Below are positions 18,916 through 35,821 of a stretch of DNA of 64,000 nt, piece after piece. The DNA comes from CADEEN01 sp963783785 (GTDB lineage Bacteria; Pseudomonadota; Gammaproteobacteria; Burkholderiales; Burkholderiaceae_C). Within the stretch, counting starts at the first letter, position 1, and the number at the start of each line of letters is the position of its first letter. The notes under the pieces were generated by a model. It did no database searches. It was not told where the DNA came from and saw only the letters and a list, made by a program, of their open reading frames with translations. The stretch covers positions 310,001 through 374,000 of the forward strand of contig CAWAOQ010000001.1 of assembly GCA_963783785.1 (NCBI GenBank), read 5' to 3'. Made by a program: the position numbers and the translations under genes.

Positions 18916-19626
18916 ATGGCCAAGCTGACGAAGAAAGCCAAGGCCTTGCAGGGCAAGGTCGACAGCCTGAAGCTGTACCCGGTGGCCGATGCGCTGAGCC
19001 TGGTGAAGCAATACGCGACCGCCAAGTTCGACGAGTCGATCGACGTCGCGGTGCAACTCGGCATCGATGCCAAGAAGTCCGATCAGGTCGTGCGCGGCGC
19101 TGTGGTGCTGCCCAATGGCACCGGAAAGACCAAGCGGGTGGCGGTGTTCGCCCAAGGCGCGAAGGCCGAAGAGGCCAAGGCCGCCGGCGCCGACATCGTC
19201 GGCATGGACGACCTGGCCGCCGAGATCAAGGCCGGCAAGATGGACTTCGACGTCGTCATCGCCTCGCCCGACACGATGCGAGTCGTCGGTACCCTCGGCC
19301 AGGTGCTGGGCCCGCGCGGCCTGATGCCCAACCCGAAGGTCGGCACCGTCACCGCCGACGTGGCCCAGGCCGTGCGCAACGCCAAGGCAGGCCAGGTGCA
19401 GTTCCGCGTCGACAAGGCGGGCATCGTGCACGCCACGATCGGCCGCCGCTCGTTTGACAGCGACAAGCTGCAGGGCAACTTGCAGGCGCTGATCGACGCA
19501 TTGAACAAGGCCAAGCCGGCGTCGAGCAAGGGCATCTACCTGAAGAAGGTGGCGCTTTCCTCGACGATGGGCGTGGGCGCTCGTGTGGATGTGGCGACGA
19601 TTGCCGCCGCCCCCGCGCAGGCCTGA
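18916..19626 (+). CDS. rplA: 50S ribosomal protein L1
   Basis: L1 builds the L1 stalk that helps release deacylated tRNA and, in known systems, represses its own rplK-rplA mRNA. The 236-residue protein has VAVFAQGAKAEEAKAAGADI, TLGQVLGPRGLMPNPKVGTV and FDSDKLQGNLQALIDALNKA. It starts two bases after rplK with no gap for a separate promoter, so the two are translated together. Confidence 0.98.
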   Translation: MAKLTKKAKALQGKVDSLKLYPVADALSLVKQYATAKFDESIDVAVQLGIDAKKSDQVVRGAVVLPNGTGKTKRVAVFAQGAKAEEAKAAGADIVGMDDLAAEIKAGKMDFDVVIASPDTMRVVGTLGQVLGPRGLMPNPKVGTVTADVAQAVRNAKAGQVQFRVDKAGIVHATIGRRSFDSDKLQGNLQALIDALNKAKPASSKGIYLKKVALSSTMGVGARVDVATIAAAPAQA

Positions 19627-19679
19627 ACTGAATGAAGGTGGCGCGAGAGTCTGGCGTGCCGCCGAATGAATTGGTGGGC

Positions 19680-19790
19680 TGTGTCGGGGCAACCCGGCGC
19701 AGGCCGTCAAAGACCGCTGGTGGGGCGAAAGCCCCCTAAACGAGGACGAACCAGTCCGAGGCCAGCGCAGATGGCGTCCCCGCTGTCGAA
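19680..19790 (+). promoter_or_regulatory. Ribosomal protein L10 leader (autoregulatory mRNA site)
   Basis: The 264-base gap between rplA and rplJ holds a structured stretch. CGCTGG (19715-19720) pairs with CCAGCG (19762-19767), enclosing hairpin GGGGCGAAAGCCCC (19722-19735) and an asymmetric internal region ACGAGGACGAACCAGTCCGAG that looks like a kink-turn site. L10-L12 complexes bind such a leader before rplJ in many bacteria to repress their own translation. The pairing is visible by eye; homology to the L10 leader family is inferred. Confidence 0.65.
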
Positions 19791-19890
19791 GAAGACCCTG
19801 GGTTTTCTGAGGCGGCAAGGTCGCTGGGTGTGTTGAGGTGTCGAAAGGGCAGCAATGCCTCGAGGGCACTTTTTGAGTGAGGAGCAGACC

Positions 19891-20424
19891 TTGAGTCTCA
19901 ATCGCAACGAGAAAGCAGCCGTCGTGACGGATGTGGCCGCGCAAGTCGCGCGTTCGCAGACGCTGGCGCTGGCCGAGTACCGTGGCCTCACCGTGGAACA
20001 CATGAACAAGCTGCGCGTCGATGCGCGTGCCAAGGGTGTCTATCTTCACGTGCTGAAGAACTCCCTGGCTCGTCGCGCCGTTGCCGGCACCCCGTTCGAG
20101 TGCGCCGCGGAAGCCATGACCGGCCCGCTGATCTACGGCTTTTCGGAGGACGCTGTCGCCGCGGCCAAAGTCATCGCCGACTTTGCCAAGGGCAACGACA
20201 AGCTGGTCGTCAAGGCCGGCGCCTACGCGGGCAAGGTGCTGGATGCGAACGGCGTGAAAGCGCTGGCCGCGATCCCGAGCAAGGAGGTCCTGCTGGCCCA
20301 GTTGCTCGGTCTGATGCAGTCGCCGATCTCGCGCCTGGCGCGCGTGATTGCGGCCGTATCCGAGAAGAAGGGCGGCGGCGCCGAAGAAGCCGCCCCCGCA
20401 GCCGCTGAAGCCGCCGCAGCCTGA
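19891..20424 (+). CDS. rplJ: 50S ribosomal protein L10
   Basis: L10 anchors the L7/L12 dimers to the ribosome stalk base. The start is set at the TTG at 19891 (TTGAGTCTCAATCGC), because GAGGAG lies 8 bases upstream and similarity to L10 begins there; an ATG 12 codons earlier would add a lead outside the family pattern. Segments LALAEYRGLTVEHMNKLRVD and VYLHVLKNSLARRAV are typical. The tail is an Ala-rich helix that binds L12. The length is 177 residues. Confidence 0.96.
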   Translation: MSLNRNEKAAVVTDVAAQVARSQTLALAEYRGLTVEHMNKLRVDARAKGVYLHVLKNSLARRAVAGTPFECAAEAMTGPLIYGFSEDAVAAAKVIADFAKGNDKLVVKAGAYAGKVLDANGVKALAAIPSKEVLLAQLLGLMQSPISRLARVIAAVSEKKGGGAEEAAPAAAEAAAA

Positions 20425-20466
20425 ACGATCAAGTCCCAACCTATCTACTGAATCGAGGAAACCCAA

Positions 20467-20841
20467 ATGGCATTCGACAAAGACGCTTTCATGACCGCGC
20501 TGGACAGCATGTCCGTGATGGAACTCAATGACCTGGTCAAGGCCATTGAAGAGAAGTTCGGCGTGTCCGCCGCGGCAATGGCGGCCCCGGCCGCTGGTGG
20601 TGGCGCCGCCGCTGCCGTGGTCGAGGAGAAGACCGAGTTCAACGTGATGCTGCTCGAGGCCGGTGCCAACAAGGTGCAGGTCATCAAGGCCGTGCGCGAA
20701 CTGACGGGCCTGGGCCTGAAGGAAGCCAAGGACCTGGTCGACGGCGCACCGAAGGCCGTCAAGGAAGGCATTGCCAAGGCCGACGCCGAAGCTGCGCTGA
20801 AGAAGCTGGTGGACGCCGGCGCCAAGGCCGAAGTCAAGTAA
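20467..20841 (+). CDS. rplL: 50S ribosomal protein L7/L12
   Basis: L12 is the multicopy stalk protein that recruits translation GTPases. The 124-residue protein has the N-terminal dimerisation helix pair (ALDSMSVMELNDLVKAIEEK), an alanine/glycine hinge (AAPAAGGGAAAAV) and the C-terminal domain (NKVQVIKAVRELTGLGLKEA, KDLVDGAPK). GAGGAA precedes the ATG. It is followed by a hairpin region separating it from rpoB. Confidence 0.98.
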   Translation: MAFDKDAFMTALDSMSVMELNDLVKAIEEKFGVSAAAMAAPAAGGGAAAAVVEEKTEFNVMLLEAGANKVQVIKAVRELTGLGLKEAKDLVDGAPKAVKEGIAKADAEAALKKLVDAGAKAEVK

Positions 20842-20851
20842 GAGCAAGAGC

Positions 20852-20909
20852 GGGCTCAGAGCGAGTACGCCCTGAGCCCTTTCCGGAGGCGGGCCTGTCG
20901 GCCCGTTTT
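20852..20909 (+). terminator. Tandem hairpins between rplL and rpoB (attenuator)
   Basis: First stem GGGCTCAG (20852-20859) pairs with CTGAGCCC (20872-20879). Second stem CGGGCC (20890-20895) pairs with GGCCCG (20900-20905) and is followed by TTTTC. Their place between rplL and rpoB matches the partial terminator that, in enterobacteria, keeps polymerase subunits below ribosomal protein levels. Confidence 0.6.
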
Positions 20910-21123
20910 CGGAGAGCACCGACAAGCGCAGTGAACTGTCCTTGTCAGTGTTCTCTGATCCGACTGCAGAGAACGGGTTTGGTCGGGCCGAGGTGCAACG
21001 CCTCGGTTGTCCGCCAGCGGCAGGTAGTGGCCTGCCACCAAGCAATCGGACGCAATGTCCGAGCAGCCAGTCGCCGATGAACGCGGGCTAGGCCGGCACG
21101 CGTTCTCGACCACGGAGTGTTCA

Positions 21124-25251
<4,128 letters not shown>

Positions 25252-25262
25252 GGAGAAGATGC

Positions 25263-29510
<4,248 letters not shown>

Positions 29511-29531
29511 TTCGCACCGCAGCGGCAAAAG

Positions 29532-29555
29532 GGGGCGGCTTTGGCCGCCCTTTTT
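29532..29555 (+). terminator. Rho-independent terminator after rpoC
   Basis: GGGCGGC, a four-base loop, GCCGCCC, followed by five T residues, begins about 22 bases after the rpoC stop. It overlaps the stop codon of the converging PIN gene by one base. It is the clearest intrinsic terminator in the window on the plus strand. Confidence 0.9.
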
Positions 29556-30058
29556 CATGCTGGCGCCGACCAGCCTTCGGGCACCGTGATCGCGATGCCG
29601 AACGCTGCGGCCCGTCGCGCCAGCCGCAACACGGCCCGATCACGGCTGACCAGCCACCGCGCGCCCGCGGCATGGGCGAGATCCACGAACATCTGGTCGT
29701 CGGGGTCGGCGCAATGCAGCGCGAGACAACGCGGCACTGTCTGCGGCGTGCGAAGGTGGTTGACATGAGCGTCCCATGCGACAAGGCTCGTTTCGGGATC
29801 GGCACCTCGCGCCGCCGCCAAGCCGCGGCGCAGCACGTCGGCAAACTCGTCGCGCATTTGGACCGTTGCGATCCAGTTCACCTGACGGCGCTTGATTGCG
29901 GTGGACAACGACGCCACGGACGGGTCACCGAACAACAACCAGGCGAGCACGACATTCGTGTCAAGCACGATCGCCGGAAGCGCCGGCGCAGCCTGCCTTG
30001 TTAGCGAGGGCACACTAAGCGCGGTTGCGTTGGAGGATCGGTTCGAGTCGACTTTCAT
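29555..30058 (-). CDS. PIN-domain protein (COG1569-like, VapC-type nuclease fold)
   Basis: The 167-residue protein from the ATG at 30058 has the acidic set of PIN nucleases: Asp33 in IVLDTNVVLAWLLF, the middle glutamate in QMRDEFADVLRRGL, and C-terminal aspartates in CADPDDQMFVDLA and VSRDRAVLRLA. A frame extending 63 codons further upstream would cross the rpsL promoter and is rejected. The fold suggests metal-dependent RNA cleavage, as in VapC toxins, but no antitoxin gene lies beside it: upstream is the divergent rpsL promoter and downstream the rpoC terminator. It may be a solitary housekeeping nuclease or an orphan toxin. Confidence 0.85.
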   Translation of the reverse strand: MKVDSNRSSNATALSVPSLTRQAAPALPAIVLDTNVVLAWLLFGDPSVASLSTAIKRRQVNWIATVQMRDEFADVLRRGLAAARGADPETSLVAWDAHVNHLRTPQTVPRCLALHCADPDDQMFVDLAHAAGARWLVSRDRAVLRLARRAAAFGIAITVPEGWSAPA

Positions 30059-30061
30059 TGC

Positions 30062-30090
30062 TTGCCGCGAGGGGTTGCGCTGAATATAAT
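30062..30090 (+). promoter_or_regulatory. Sigma-70 promoter of the str operon (rpsL)
   Basis: TTGCCG (30062-30067), 17 bases, TATAAT (30085-30090), with GGCAGGCTTTT following. It lies 168 bases before the rpsL ATG and just upstream of the divergent PIN gene. The -10 is a perfect consensus and spacing is ideal, fitting strong expression of ribosomal genes. Confidence 0.8.
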
Positions 30091-30258
30091 GGCAGGCTTT
30101 TCGGCAGATTCTGCTGCGCTCTTTGTCGAGCGGCTCGCCGGCGCGCCCATTGCATGGGCCCCGGTTCCGAGCCAGCCTCCACATTGCGGAGTGCTCGGCT
30201 TCTCCCGAAGAAGAAGTGTCTTTCGGTCTGACTTCATACGGGAACAAGTCAACTCATC

Positions 30259-30636
30259 ATGCCAACCATCAACCAACTCGTGCGCCACGGTCGCGAGACC
30301 GAGACCACGAAGTCCAAGTCGCCGGCCCTGCAGGGTGGCCCCCAGCGGCGCGGCGTGTGTACCCGCGTGTACACCACGACACCCAAGAAGCCGAACTCCG
30401 CGCTGCGCAAGGTCGCCAAGGTGCGCCTGACCAATGGCTTCGAGATCATTTCCTACATCGGTGGCGAAGGCCACAACCTGCAGGAGCACAGCGTCGTGCT
30501 GGTGCGCGGCGGGCGTGTCAAGGATCTGCCGGGCGTGCGCTACCACATCGTGCGCGGCTCGCTCGACCTGCAAGGCGTCAAGGATCGCAAGCAGTCGCGC
30601 TCCAAGTACGGCGCCAAGCGTCCGAAGAAGGCGTAA
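30259..30636 (+). CDS. rpsL: 30S ribosomal protein S12
   Basis: S12 lines the decoding centre. The 125-residue protein has TTTPKKPNSALRKVAKVRL, with the lysine pair whose change gives streptomycin resistance in other bacteria, and VKDLPGVRYHIVRGSLDLQG, whose Asp is a methylthiolation site in E. coli. Both sites look wild type. It is the first gene of the str operon (rpsL-rpsG-fusA-tuf) and has a 168-base leader downstream of a consensus promoter. Confidence 0.99.
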   Translation: MPTINQLVRHGRETETTKSKSPALQGGPQRRGVCTRVYTTTPKKPNSALRKVAKVRLTNGFEIISYIGGEGHNLQEHSVVLVRGGRVKDLPGVRYHIVRGSLDLQGVKDRKQSRSKYGAKRPKKA

Positions 30637-30685
30637 CGCAAGCTCTGCAAACAACGAAAGCTGGCCTGAAGGCCGGCCAAGCGCA

Positions 30686-30730
30686 GGCCCGCCGCTTCGC
30701 GGGCCGAGTAAGTGAAAGGTCCTGATGGCC
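30686..30730 (+). promoter_or_regulatory. Structured rpsL-rpsG spacer
   Basis: The 149-base spacer has hairpin GGCCCGC (30686-30692) with GCGGGCC (30699-30705), and then GAAAGG near 30713 that can pair with CCTTTC near 30728. In E. coli, S7 binds the rpsL-rpsG spacer to control its own translation. The position and structure are seen; the S7 control is inferred. Confidence 0.4.
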
Positions 30731-30785
30731 TTTCGCGGTGCGGCTGACAAGCCCGCACCAACTGAAACTGAAAAGGAAGATTCCC

Positions 30786-31256
30786 ATGCCACGCCGTCGC
30801 GAAGTCCCCAAGCGCGAGATCCTGCCCGATCCCAAGTTCGGCAGCATCGACCTCTCCAAGTTCATGAACGTTGTGATGGAGTCCGGCAAGAAGGCCGTGG
30901 CCGAGCGCATCATCTACGGCGCGCTCGAGCAGGTCGAGAAGAAGGCCGGCAAGGACCCGCTCGAGGTCTTCATGGTGGCGTTGAACAACGTCAAGCCGAT
31001 GGTCGAAGTCAAGTCCCGCCGCGTTGGCGGCGCGAACTACCAGGTTCCCGTGGAAGTCCGCCCGGTCCGACGCGTTGCGCTGGCGATGCGTTGGCTCAAG
31101 GATTCGGCCCGCAAGCGTGGCGAGAAGTCGATGGCGGCGCGCCTGGCCAACGAGTTGCTGGAGGCCAGCGAAGGCCGTGGCGGCGCGATGAAGAAGCGCG
31201 ACGAAGTGCATCGCATGGCCGAGGCCAACAAGGCTTTCTCACACTTCCGCTTCTAA
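30786..31256 (+). CDS. rpsG: 30S ribosomal protein S7
   Basis: S7 nucleates assembly of the 30S head. The start ATG at 30786 (MPRRREVPKREILPDPKFGS) follows AGGAAGA; an ATG 16 codons earlier lies outside the family. Length is 156 residues; VGGANYQVPVEVRPVRRVAL and EASEGRGGAMKKRDEVHRMA are characteristic. It sits between rpsL and fusA as usual. Confidence 0.98.
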   Translation: MPRRREVPKREILPDPKFGSIDLSKFMNVVMESGKKAVAERIIYGALEQVEKKAGKDPLEVFMVALNNVKPMVEVKSRRVGGANYQVPVEVRPVRRVALAMRWLKDSARKRGEKSMAARLANELLEASEGRGGAMKKRDEVHRMAEANKAFSHFRF

Positions 31257-31325
31257 ACCCTGTTCCTGCGGCCGCCTTCGGGTTTTCCTGAACCCGTCGG
31301 CGGCCCCTGCATTTGGAGTCACACC

Positions 31326-33431
31326 ATGTCCCGCAAGACCCCCATCGAGCGCTACCGCAATATCGGTATCAGCGCGCACATCGATGCCGGCAAGACGACC
31401 ACCACCGAACGCATCCTCTACTACACCGGGGTCAACCACAAGATCGGTGAGGTGCACGATGGCGCGGCGACGATGGACTGGATGGAACAGGAGCAGGAGC
31501 GCGGCATCACCATCACTTCGGCGGCGACCACGTGCTTCTGGAAGGGAATGGATCTGTCCTATCCCGAGCACCGCATCAACATCATCGACACCCCGGGCCA
31601 CGTGGACTTCACGATCGAGGTCGAGCGCTCGATGCGCGTGCTCGACGGGGCGTGCATGGTCTATTGCGCCGTTGGTGGCGTACAGCCGCAGTCGGAAACC
31701 GTCTGGCGCCAAGCCAACAAGTACAAGGTGCCGCGCCTGGCGTTCGTCAACAAGATGGACCGCACGGGTGCCAACTTCTACAAGGTCTACGACCAGATGA
31801 AGGCGCGCCTGAAAGCCAACCCGGTGCCGGTGGTGATCCCGATCGGCGCGGAGGATACCTTTACCGGCGTGATCGACCTGATCAAGATGAAGGCGATCAT
31901 CTGGGACGAGGCCTCGCAAGGCATGAAGTTCGAGTTCCGGGACATCCCTGCGGCGCTGCTGGACGAGGCGCAGAAGTGGCGCGAGAACATGATCGAGGCC
32001 GCCGCAGAAGCCAGCGAAGAGCTGATGAACAAGTACCTGGAGTCAGGTGAGCTGACCGAGGACGAGGTCAAGCTCGGTATCCGCACGCGCACCATTGCCG
32101 CGGAAATCCAGCCGATGTTCTGCGGCACCGCGTTCAAGAACAAGGGCGTTCAGCGCATGCTCGACGGCGTGATCGACTTCATGCCCTCGCCGATCGACAT
32201 CCCGCCGGTGCCTGGCACCGACGACAACGACAAGCCGACCGTGCGCCGTGCGGCCGACGACGAGAAGTTCGCGGCGCTCGCCTTCAAGCTGATGACCGAC
32301 CCTTATGTCGGTCAGCTCACGTTCGTGCGCGTGTATTCCGGCGTGCTGAAGTCGGGCGACTCGGTCTACAACCCGATTCGCGGCAAGAAGGAGCGCATCG
32401 GCCGGATCCTGCAGATGCACGCCAACCAGCGCGAGGAGATCAAGGAAATCCTGGCCGGCGACATCGCTGCGTGCGTGGGTTTGAAGGACGTGACGACTGG
32501 CGAGACGCTGTGCGACCCCGAGTCACTGATCACGCTCGAGCGCATGGTGTTCCCGGAGCCGGTGATCTCTCAGGCCGTCGAGCCCAAGACCAAGGCCGAC
32601 CAGGAGAAGATGGGTATCGCACTGGGTCGTCTGGCGCAGGAAGACCCGTCATTCCGCGTCCGCACCGACGAGGAGAGTGGGCAGACCATCATCTCGGGCA
32701 TGGGCGAGTTGCACCTGGAAATCATCGTCGACCGCATGAAACGTGAGTTCGGCGTCGAGGCCAACGTCGGCAAGCCGCAGGTCGCTTACCGCGAGACGAT
32801 TCGCAAGTCGGTGAGCGACGTCGAGGGCAAGTTCGTGCGCCAGTCGGGAGGCAAGGGCCAGTACGGCCATGTCGTGTTGACCGTCGAGCCGCAAGAGCCA
32901 GGCAAGGGTTTCGAGTTCGTCGACGCGATCAAGGGTGGTGTCGTGCCACGCGAGTTCATTCCCGCGGTGAGGAAGGGCGTCGAAGACTCCTTGCCCAACG
33001 GTGTCCTCGCCGGCTACCCGGTCGTCGATGTCAAGGTCACGCTGACCTTCGGCTCATATCACGAGGTTGACTCGAACGAGAACGCATTCAAGATGGCGGC
33101 ATCGTTTGGTTTCAAGGACGGTTGCCGCAAGGCGGGCCCCGTGATCCTGGAGCCGATGATGGCCGTCGAGGTGGAGACGCCGGAAGACTACGCTGGCGGC
33201 GTGATGGGCGATCTGTCGTCGCGTCGCGGCATGGTCCAGGGCATGGACGACATGCCTGGTGGCGGCAAGGTCATCAAGGCCGAGGTTCCGTTGTCGGAGA
33301 TGTTCGGCTACTCGACCACGCTGCGCTCGATGTCGCAGGGTCGGGCCACCTACACGATGGAGTTCAAGCACTACAGCGAGGCGCCGAAGAACGTCGCCGA
33401 CGCGATCATCACCGCCCGCGGCAGCAAGTAA
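31326..33431 (+). CDS. fusA: Elongation factor G
   Basis: EF-G drives translocation and ribosome recycling. The 701-residue protein has GTPase motifs AHIDAGKTTTTERILYYTG, DTPGHVDFTIEVERSMR and FVNKMDRTGANF, then domains II-V with GKGQYGHVVLTVEP and GVMGDLSSRRGMVQGMDD. The 69-base gap after rpsG holds a ribosome-binding site (GGAG) but no obvious promoter. It is separated from the downstream tuf by a terminator-like hairpin. Confidence 0.99.
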   Translation: MSRKTPIERYRNIGISAHIDAGKTTTTERILYYTGVNHKIGEVHDGAATMDWMEQEQERGITITSAATTCFWKGMDLSYPEHRINIIDTPGHVDFTIEVERSMRVLDGACMVYCAVGGVQPQSETVWRQANKYKVPRLAFVNKMDRTGANFYKVYDQMKARLKANPVPVVIPIGAEDTFTGVIDLIKMKAIIWDEASQGMKFEFRDIPAALLDEAQKWRENMIEAAAEASEELMNKYLESGELTEDEVKLGIRTRTIAAEIQPMFCGTAFKNKGVQRMLDGVIDFMPSPIDIPPVPGTDDNDKPTVRRAADDEKFAALAFKLMTDPYVGQLTFVRVYSGVLKSGDSVYNPIRGKKERIGRILQMHANQREEIKEILAGDIAACVGLKDVTTGETLCDPESLITLERMVFPEPVISQAVEPKTKADQEKMGIALGRLAQEDPSFRVRTDEESGQTIISGMGELHLEIIVDRMKREFGVEANVGKPQVAYRETIRKSVSDVEGKFVRQSGGKGQYGHVVLTVEPQEPGKGFEFVDAIKGGVVPREFIPAVRKGVEDSLPNGVLAGYPVVDVKVTLTFGSYHEVDSNENAFKMAASFGFKDGCRKAGPVILEPMMAVEVETPEDYAGGVMGDLSSRRGMVQGMDDMPGGGKVIKAEVPLSEMFGYSTTLRSMSQGRATYTMEFKHYSEAPKNVADAIITARGSK

Positions 33432-33460
33432 TTCAAGCCGGTCTTCGGATTCCGGGCGCT

Positions 33461-33531
33461 CGTTGCCAGTGACAAGCGAATCCCCTGGACTCCGGAAACC
33501 TTAAACCCGACCACTGGCAACGCTCTTTTTT
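33461..33531 (+). terminator. Terminator-like inverted repeat between fusA and tuf
   Basis: CGTTGCCAGTG (33461-33471) and CACTGGCAACG (33512-33522) form a perfect 11-bp stem around a 40-base loop, followed by CTCTTTTTT. The last T lies 12 bases before the tuf ATG, so the structure overlaps the region that must hold the ribosome-binding site (TTTGGAGA). Partial termination or control of tuf translation is likely. Confidence 0.6.
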
Positions 33532-33543
33532 GGAGATTGAGAA

Positions 33544-34734
<1,191 letters not shown>

Positions 34735-34743
34735 GGAACGGTC

Positions 34744-35058
34744 ATGGCCACCAAACAGAAGATCCGCATCCGCCTGAAGGCCTTCGACTACAAGTTGATC
34801 GACCAATCGGCCATCGAAATCGTCGACACCGCCAAGCGCACCGGCGCCATCGTCAAGGGCCCCGTGCCCTTGCCGACGCGCATGCAGCGTTTCGACATCC
34901 TGCGCTCGCCGCACGTCAACAAGACCTCGCGCGATCAGTTCGAGATCCGCACGCACCAGCGCTTGATGGACATCGTCGACCCGACCGACAAGACCGTGGA
35001 TGCGCTGATGAAGCTCGATCTCCCGGCCGGTGTGGACGTGGAAATCAAGCTGCAGTAG
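34744..35058 (+). CDS. rpsJ: 30S ribosomal protein S10 (NusE)
   Basis: S10 binds 16S rRNA and also couples ribosomes to polymerase through NusG and NusB. The 104-residue protein has IRIRLKAFDYKLIDQSAIEI, GPVPLPTRMQRFDILRSPHV and HQRLMDIVDPTDKTVDALMK. It starts 9 bases after tuf, so str and S10 operons are joined here with no separate S10 leader upstream. Its stop codon overlaps a candidate promoter for rplC. Confidence 0.98.
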   Translation: MATKQKIRIRLKAFDYKLIDQSAIEIVDTAKRTGAIVKGPVPLPTRMQRFDILRSPHVNKTSRDQFEIRTHQRLMDIVDPTDKTVDALMKLDLPAGVDVEIKLQ

Positions 35059-35061
35059 AAT
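35033..35061 (+). promoter_or_regulatory. Candidate internal promoter before rplC
   Basis: TGGACG (35033-35038), 17 bases, TAGAAT (35056-35061), followed by CGCAGGCTTTTCCGG. The downstream stretch closely resembles the one after the rpsL promoter (GGCAGGCTTTTCGG). It overlaps the rpsJ stop codon and precedes an 89-base leader with hairpin GGCGGC/GCCGCC. Confidence 0.55.
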
Positions 35062-35149
35062 CGCAGGCTTTTCCGGCGGCGCATCTGCATGGTGAGCCGC
35101 CAAGAACTCATCAGCCCTGCCAATCGATGTGGGGCATTGGAGAAACAAC

Positions 35150-35821
35150 ATGAGTCTGAGCAACCGTCTCGGCTTGCTGGGGCGCAAGGTGGGCATGATG
35201 CGCATCTTCACGGACGACGGCGAGGCCGTTCCCGTGACGGTGCTCGACGTGTCGAACAACCGCGTCACCCAGGTGAAAACCGATGAGACCGACGGCTACA
35301 GCGCTGTCCAGGTCGCATTCGGATCGCGCAAGGCGTCGCGCGTGTCCAAGCCCGAAGCGGGCCACCTTGCCAAGGCGGGCGTCGAGGCCGGCGAAATCCT
35401 CAAGGAATTCCGTGTCAGTGCCGACGTGGCCGGGCAATTCAAGCCGGGCAGCGCGCTGCCGGTGACGTTGTTCGCTGCGGGCCAGGCGGTCGATGTGCAG
35501 GGCACCTCGATCGGCAAGGGCTTCACGGGCACCATCAAGCGTCACAACTTCAAGTCACAGCGCGCCTCGCACGGCAACAGCCGTTCGCACAATGTGCCGG
35601 GCTCGATCTCGATGGCGCAGGACCCGGGGCGCGTCTTTCCTGGCAAGAAGATGTCGGGACACCGCGGTGACGAGACCACGACCACGCAGAACCTCGACAT
35701 CGTCCGTATTGACGAAGCACGCCAGCTGCTGCTGGTCAAGGGGGCGGTTCCTGGCTCGAAGAACGGCCATGTGGTCGTTCGCCCCGCCGTCAAGGCCAAG
35801 CTGAAGAAGGGAGCCCAGTGA
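35150..35821 (+). CDS. rplC: 50S ribosomal protein L3
   Basis: L3 reaches the peptidyl-transferase centre. The start ATG at 35150 (MSLSNRLGLLGRKVGMMRIF) has GGAGAAA upstream; an earlier ATG would add seven odd residues. The 223-residue protein has TSIGKGFTGTIKRHNFKSQR and ASHGNSRSHNVPGSI. The segment after this reads SMAQDPGRVFPGKKM, so the glutamine methylated in E. coli L3 (in SIGQNQTPGKVF) is replaced by methionine if aligned without gaps. Confidence 0.98.
   Translation: MSLSNRLGLLGRKVGMMRIFTDDGEAVPVTVLDVSNNRVTQVKTDETDGYSAVQVAFGSRKASRVSKPEAGHLAKAGVEAGEILKEFRVSADVAGQFKPGSALPVTLFAAGQAVDVQGTSIGKGFTGTIKRHNFKSQRASHGNSRSHNVPGSISMAQDPGRVFPGKKMSGHRGDETTTTQNLDIVRIDEARQLLLVKGAVPGSKNGHVVVRPAVKAKLKKGAQ

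Noticed and set aside
30059..30247. A 63-codon upstream extension of the PIN gene
   Set aside because: It would cross the consensus rpsL promoter, and its translation is unlike the PIN family; ATG 30058 is sufficient.
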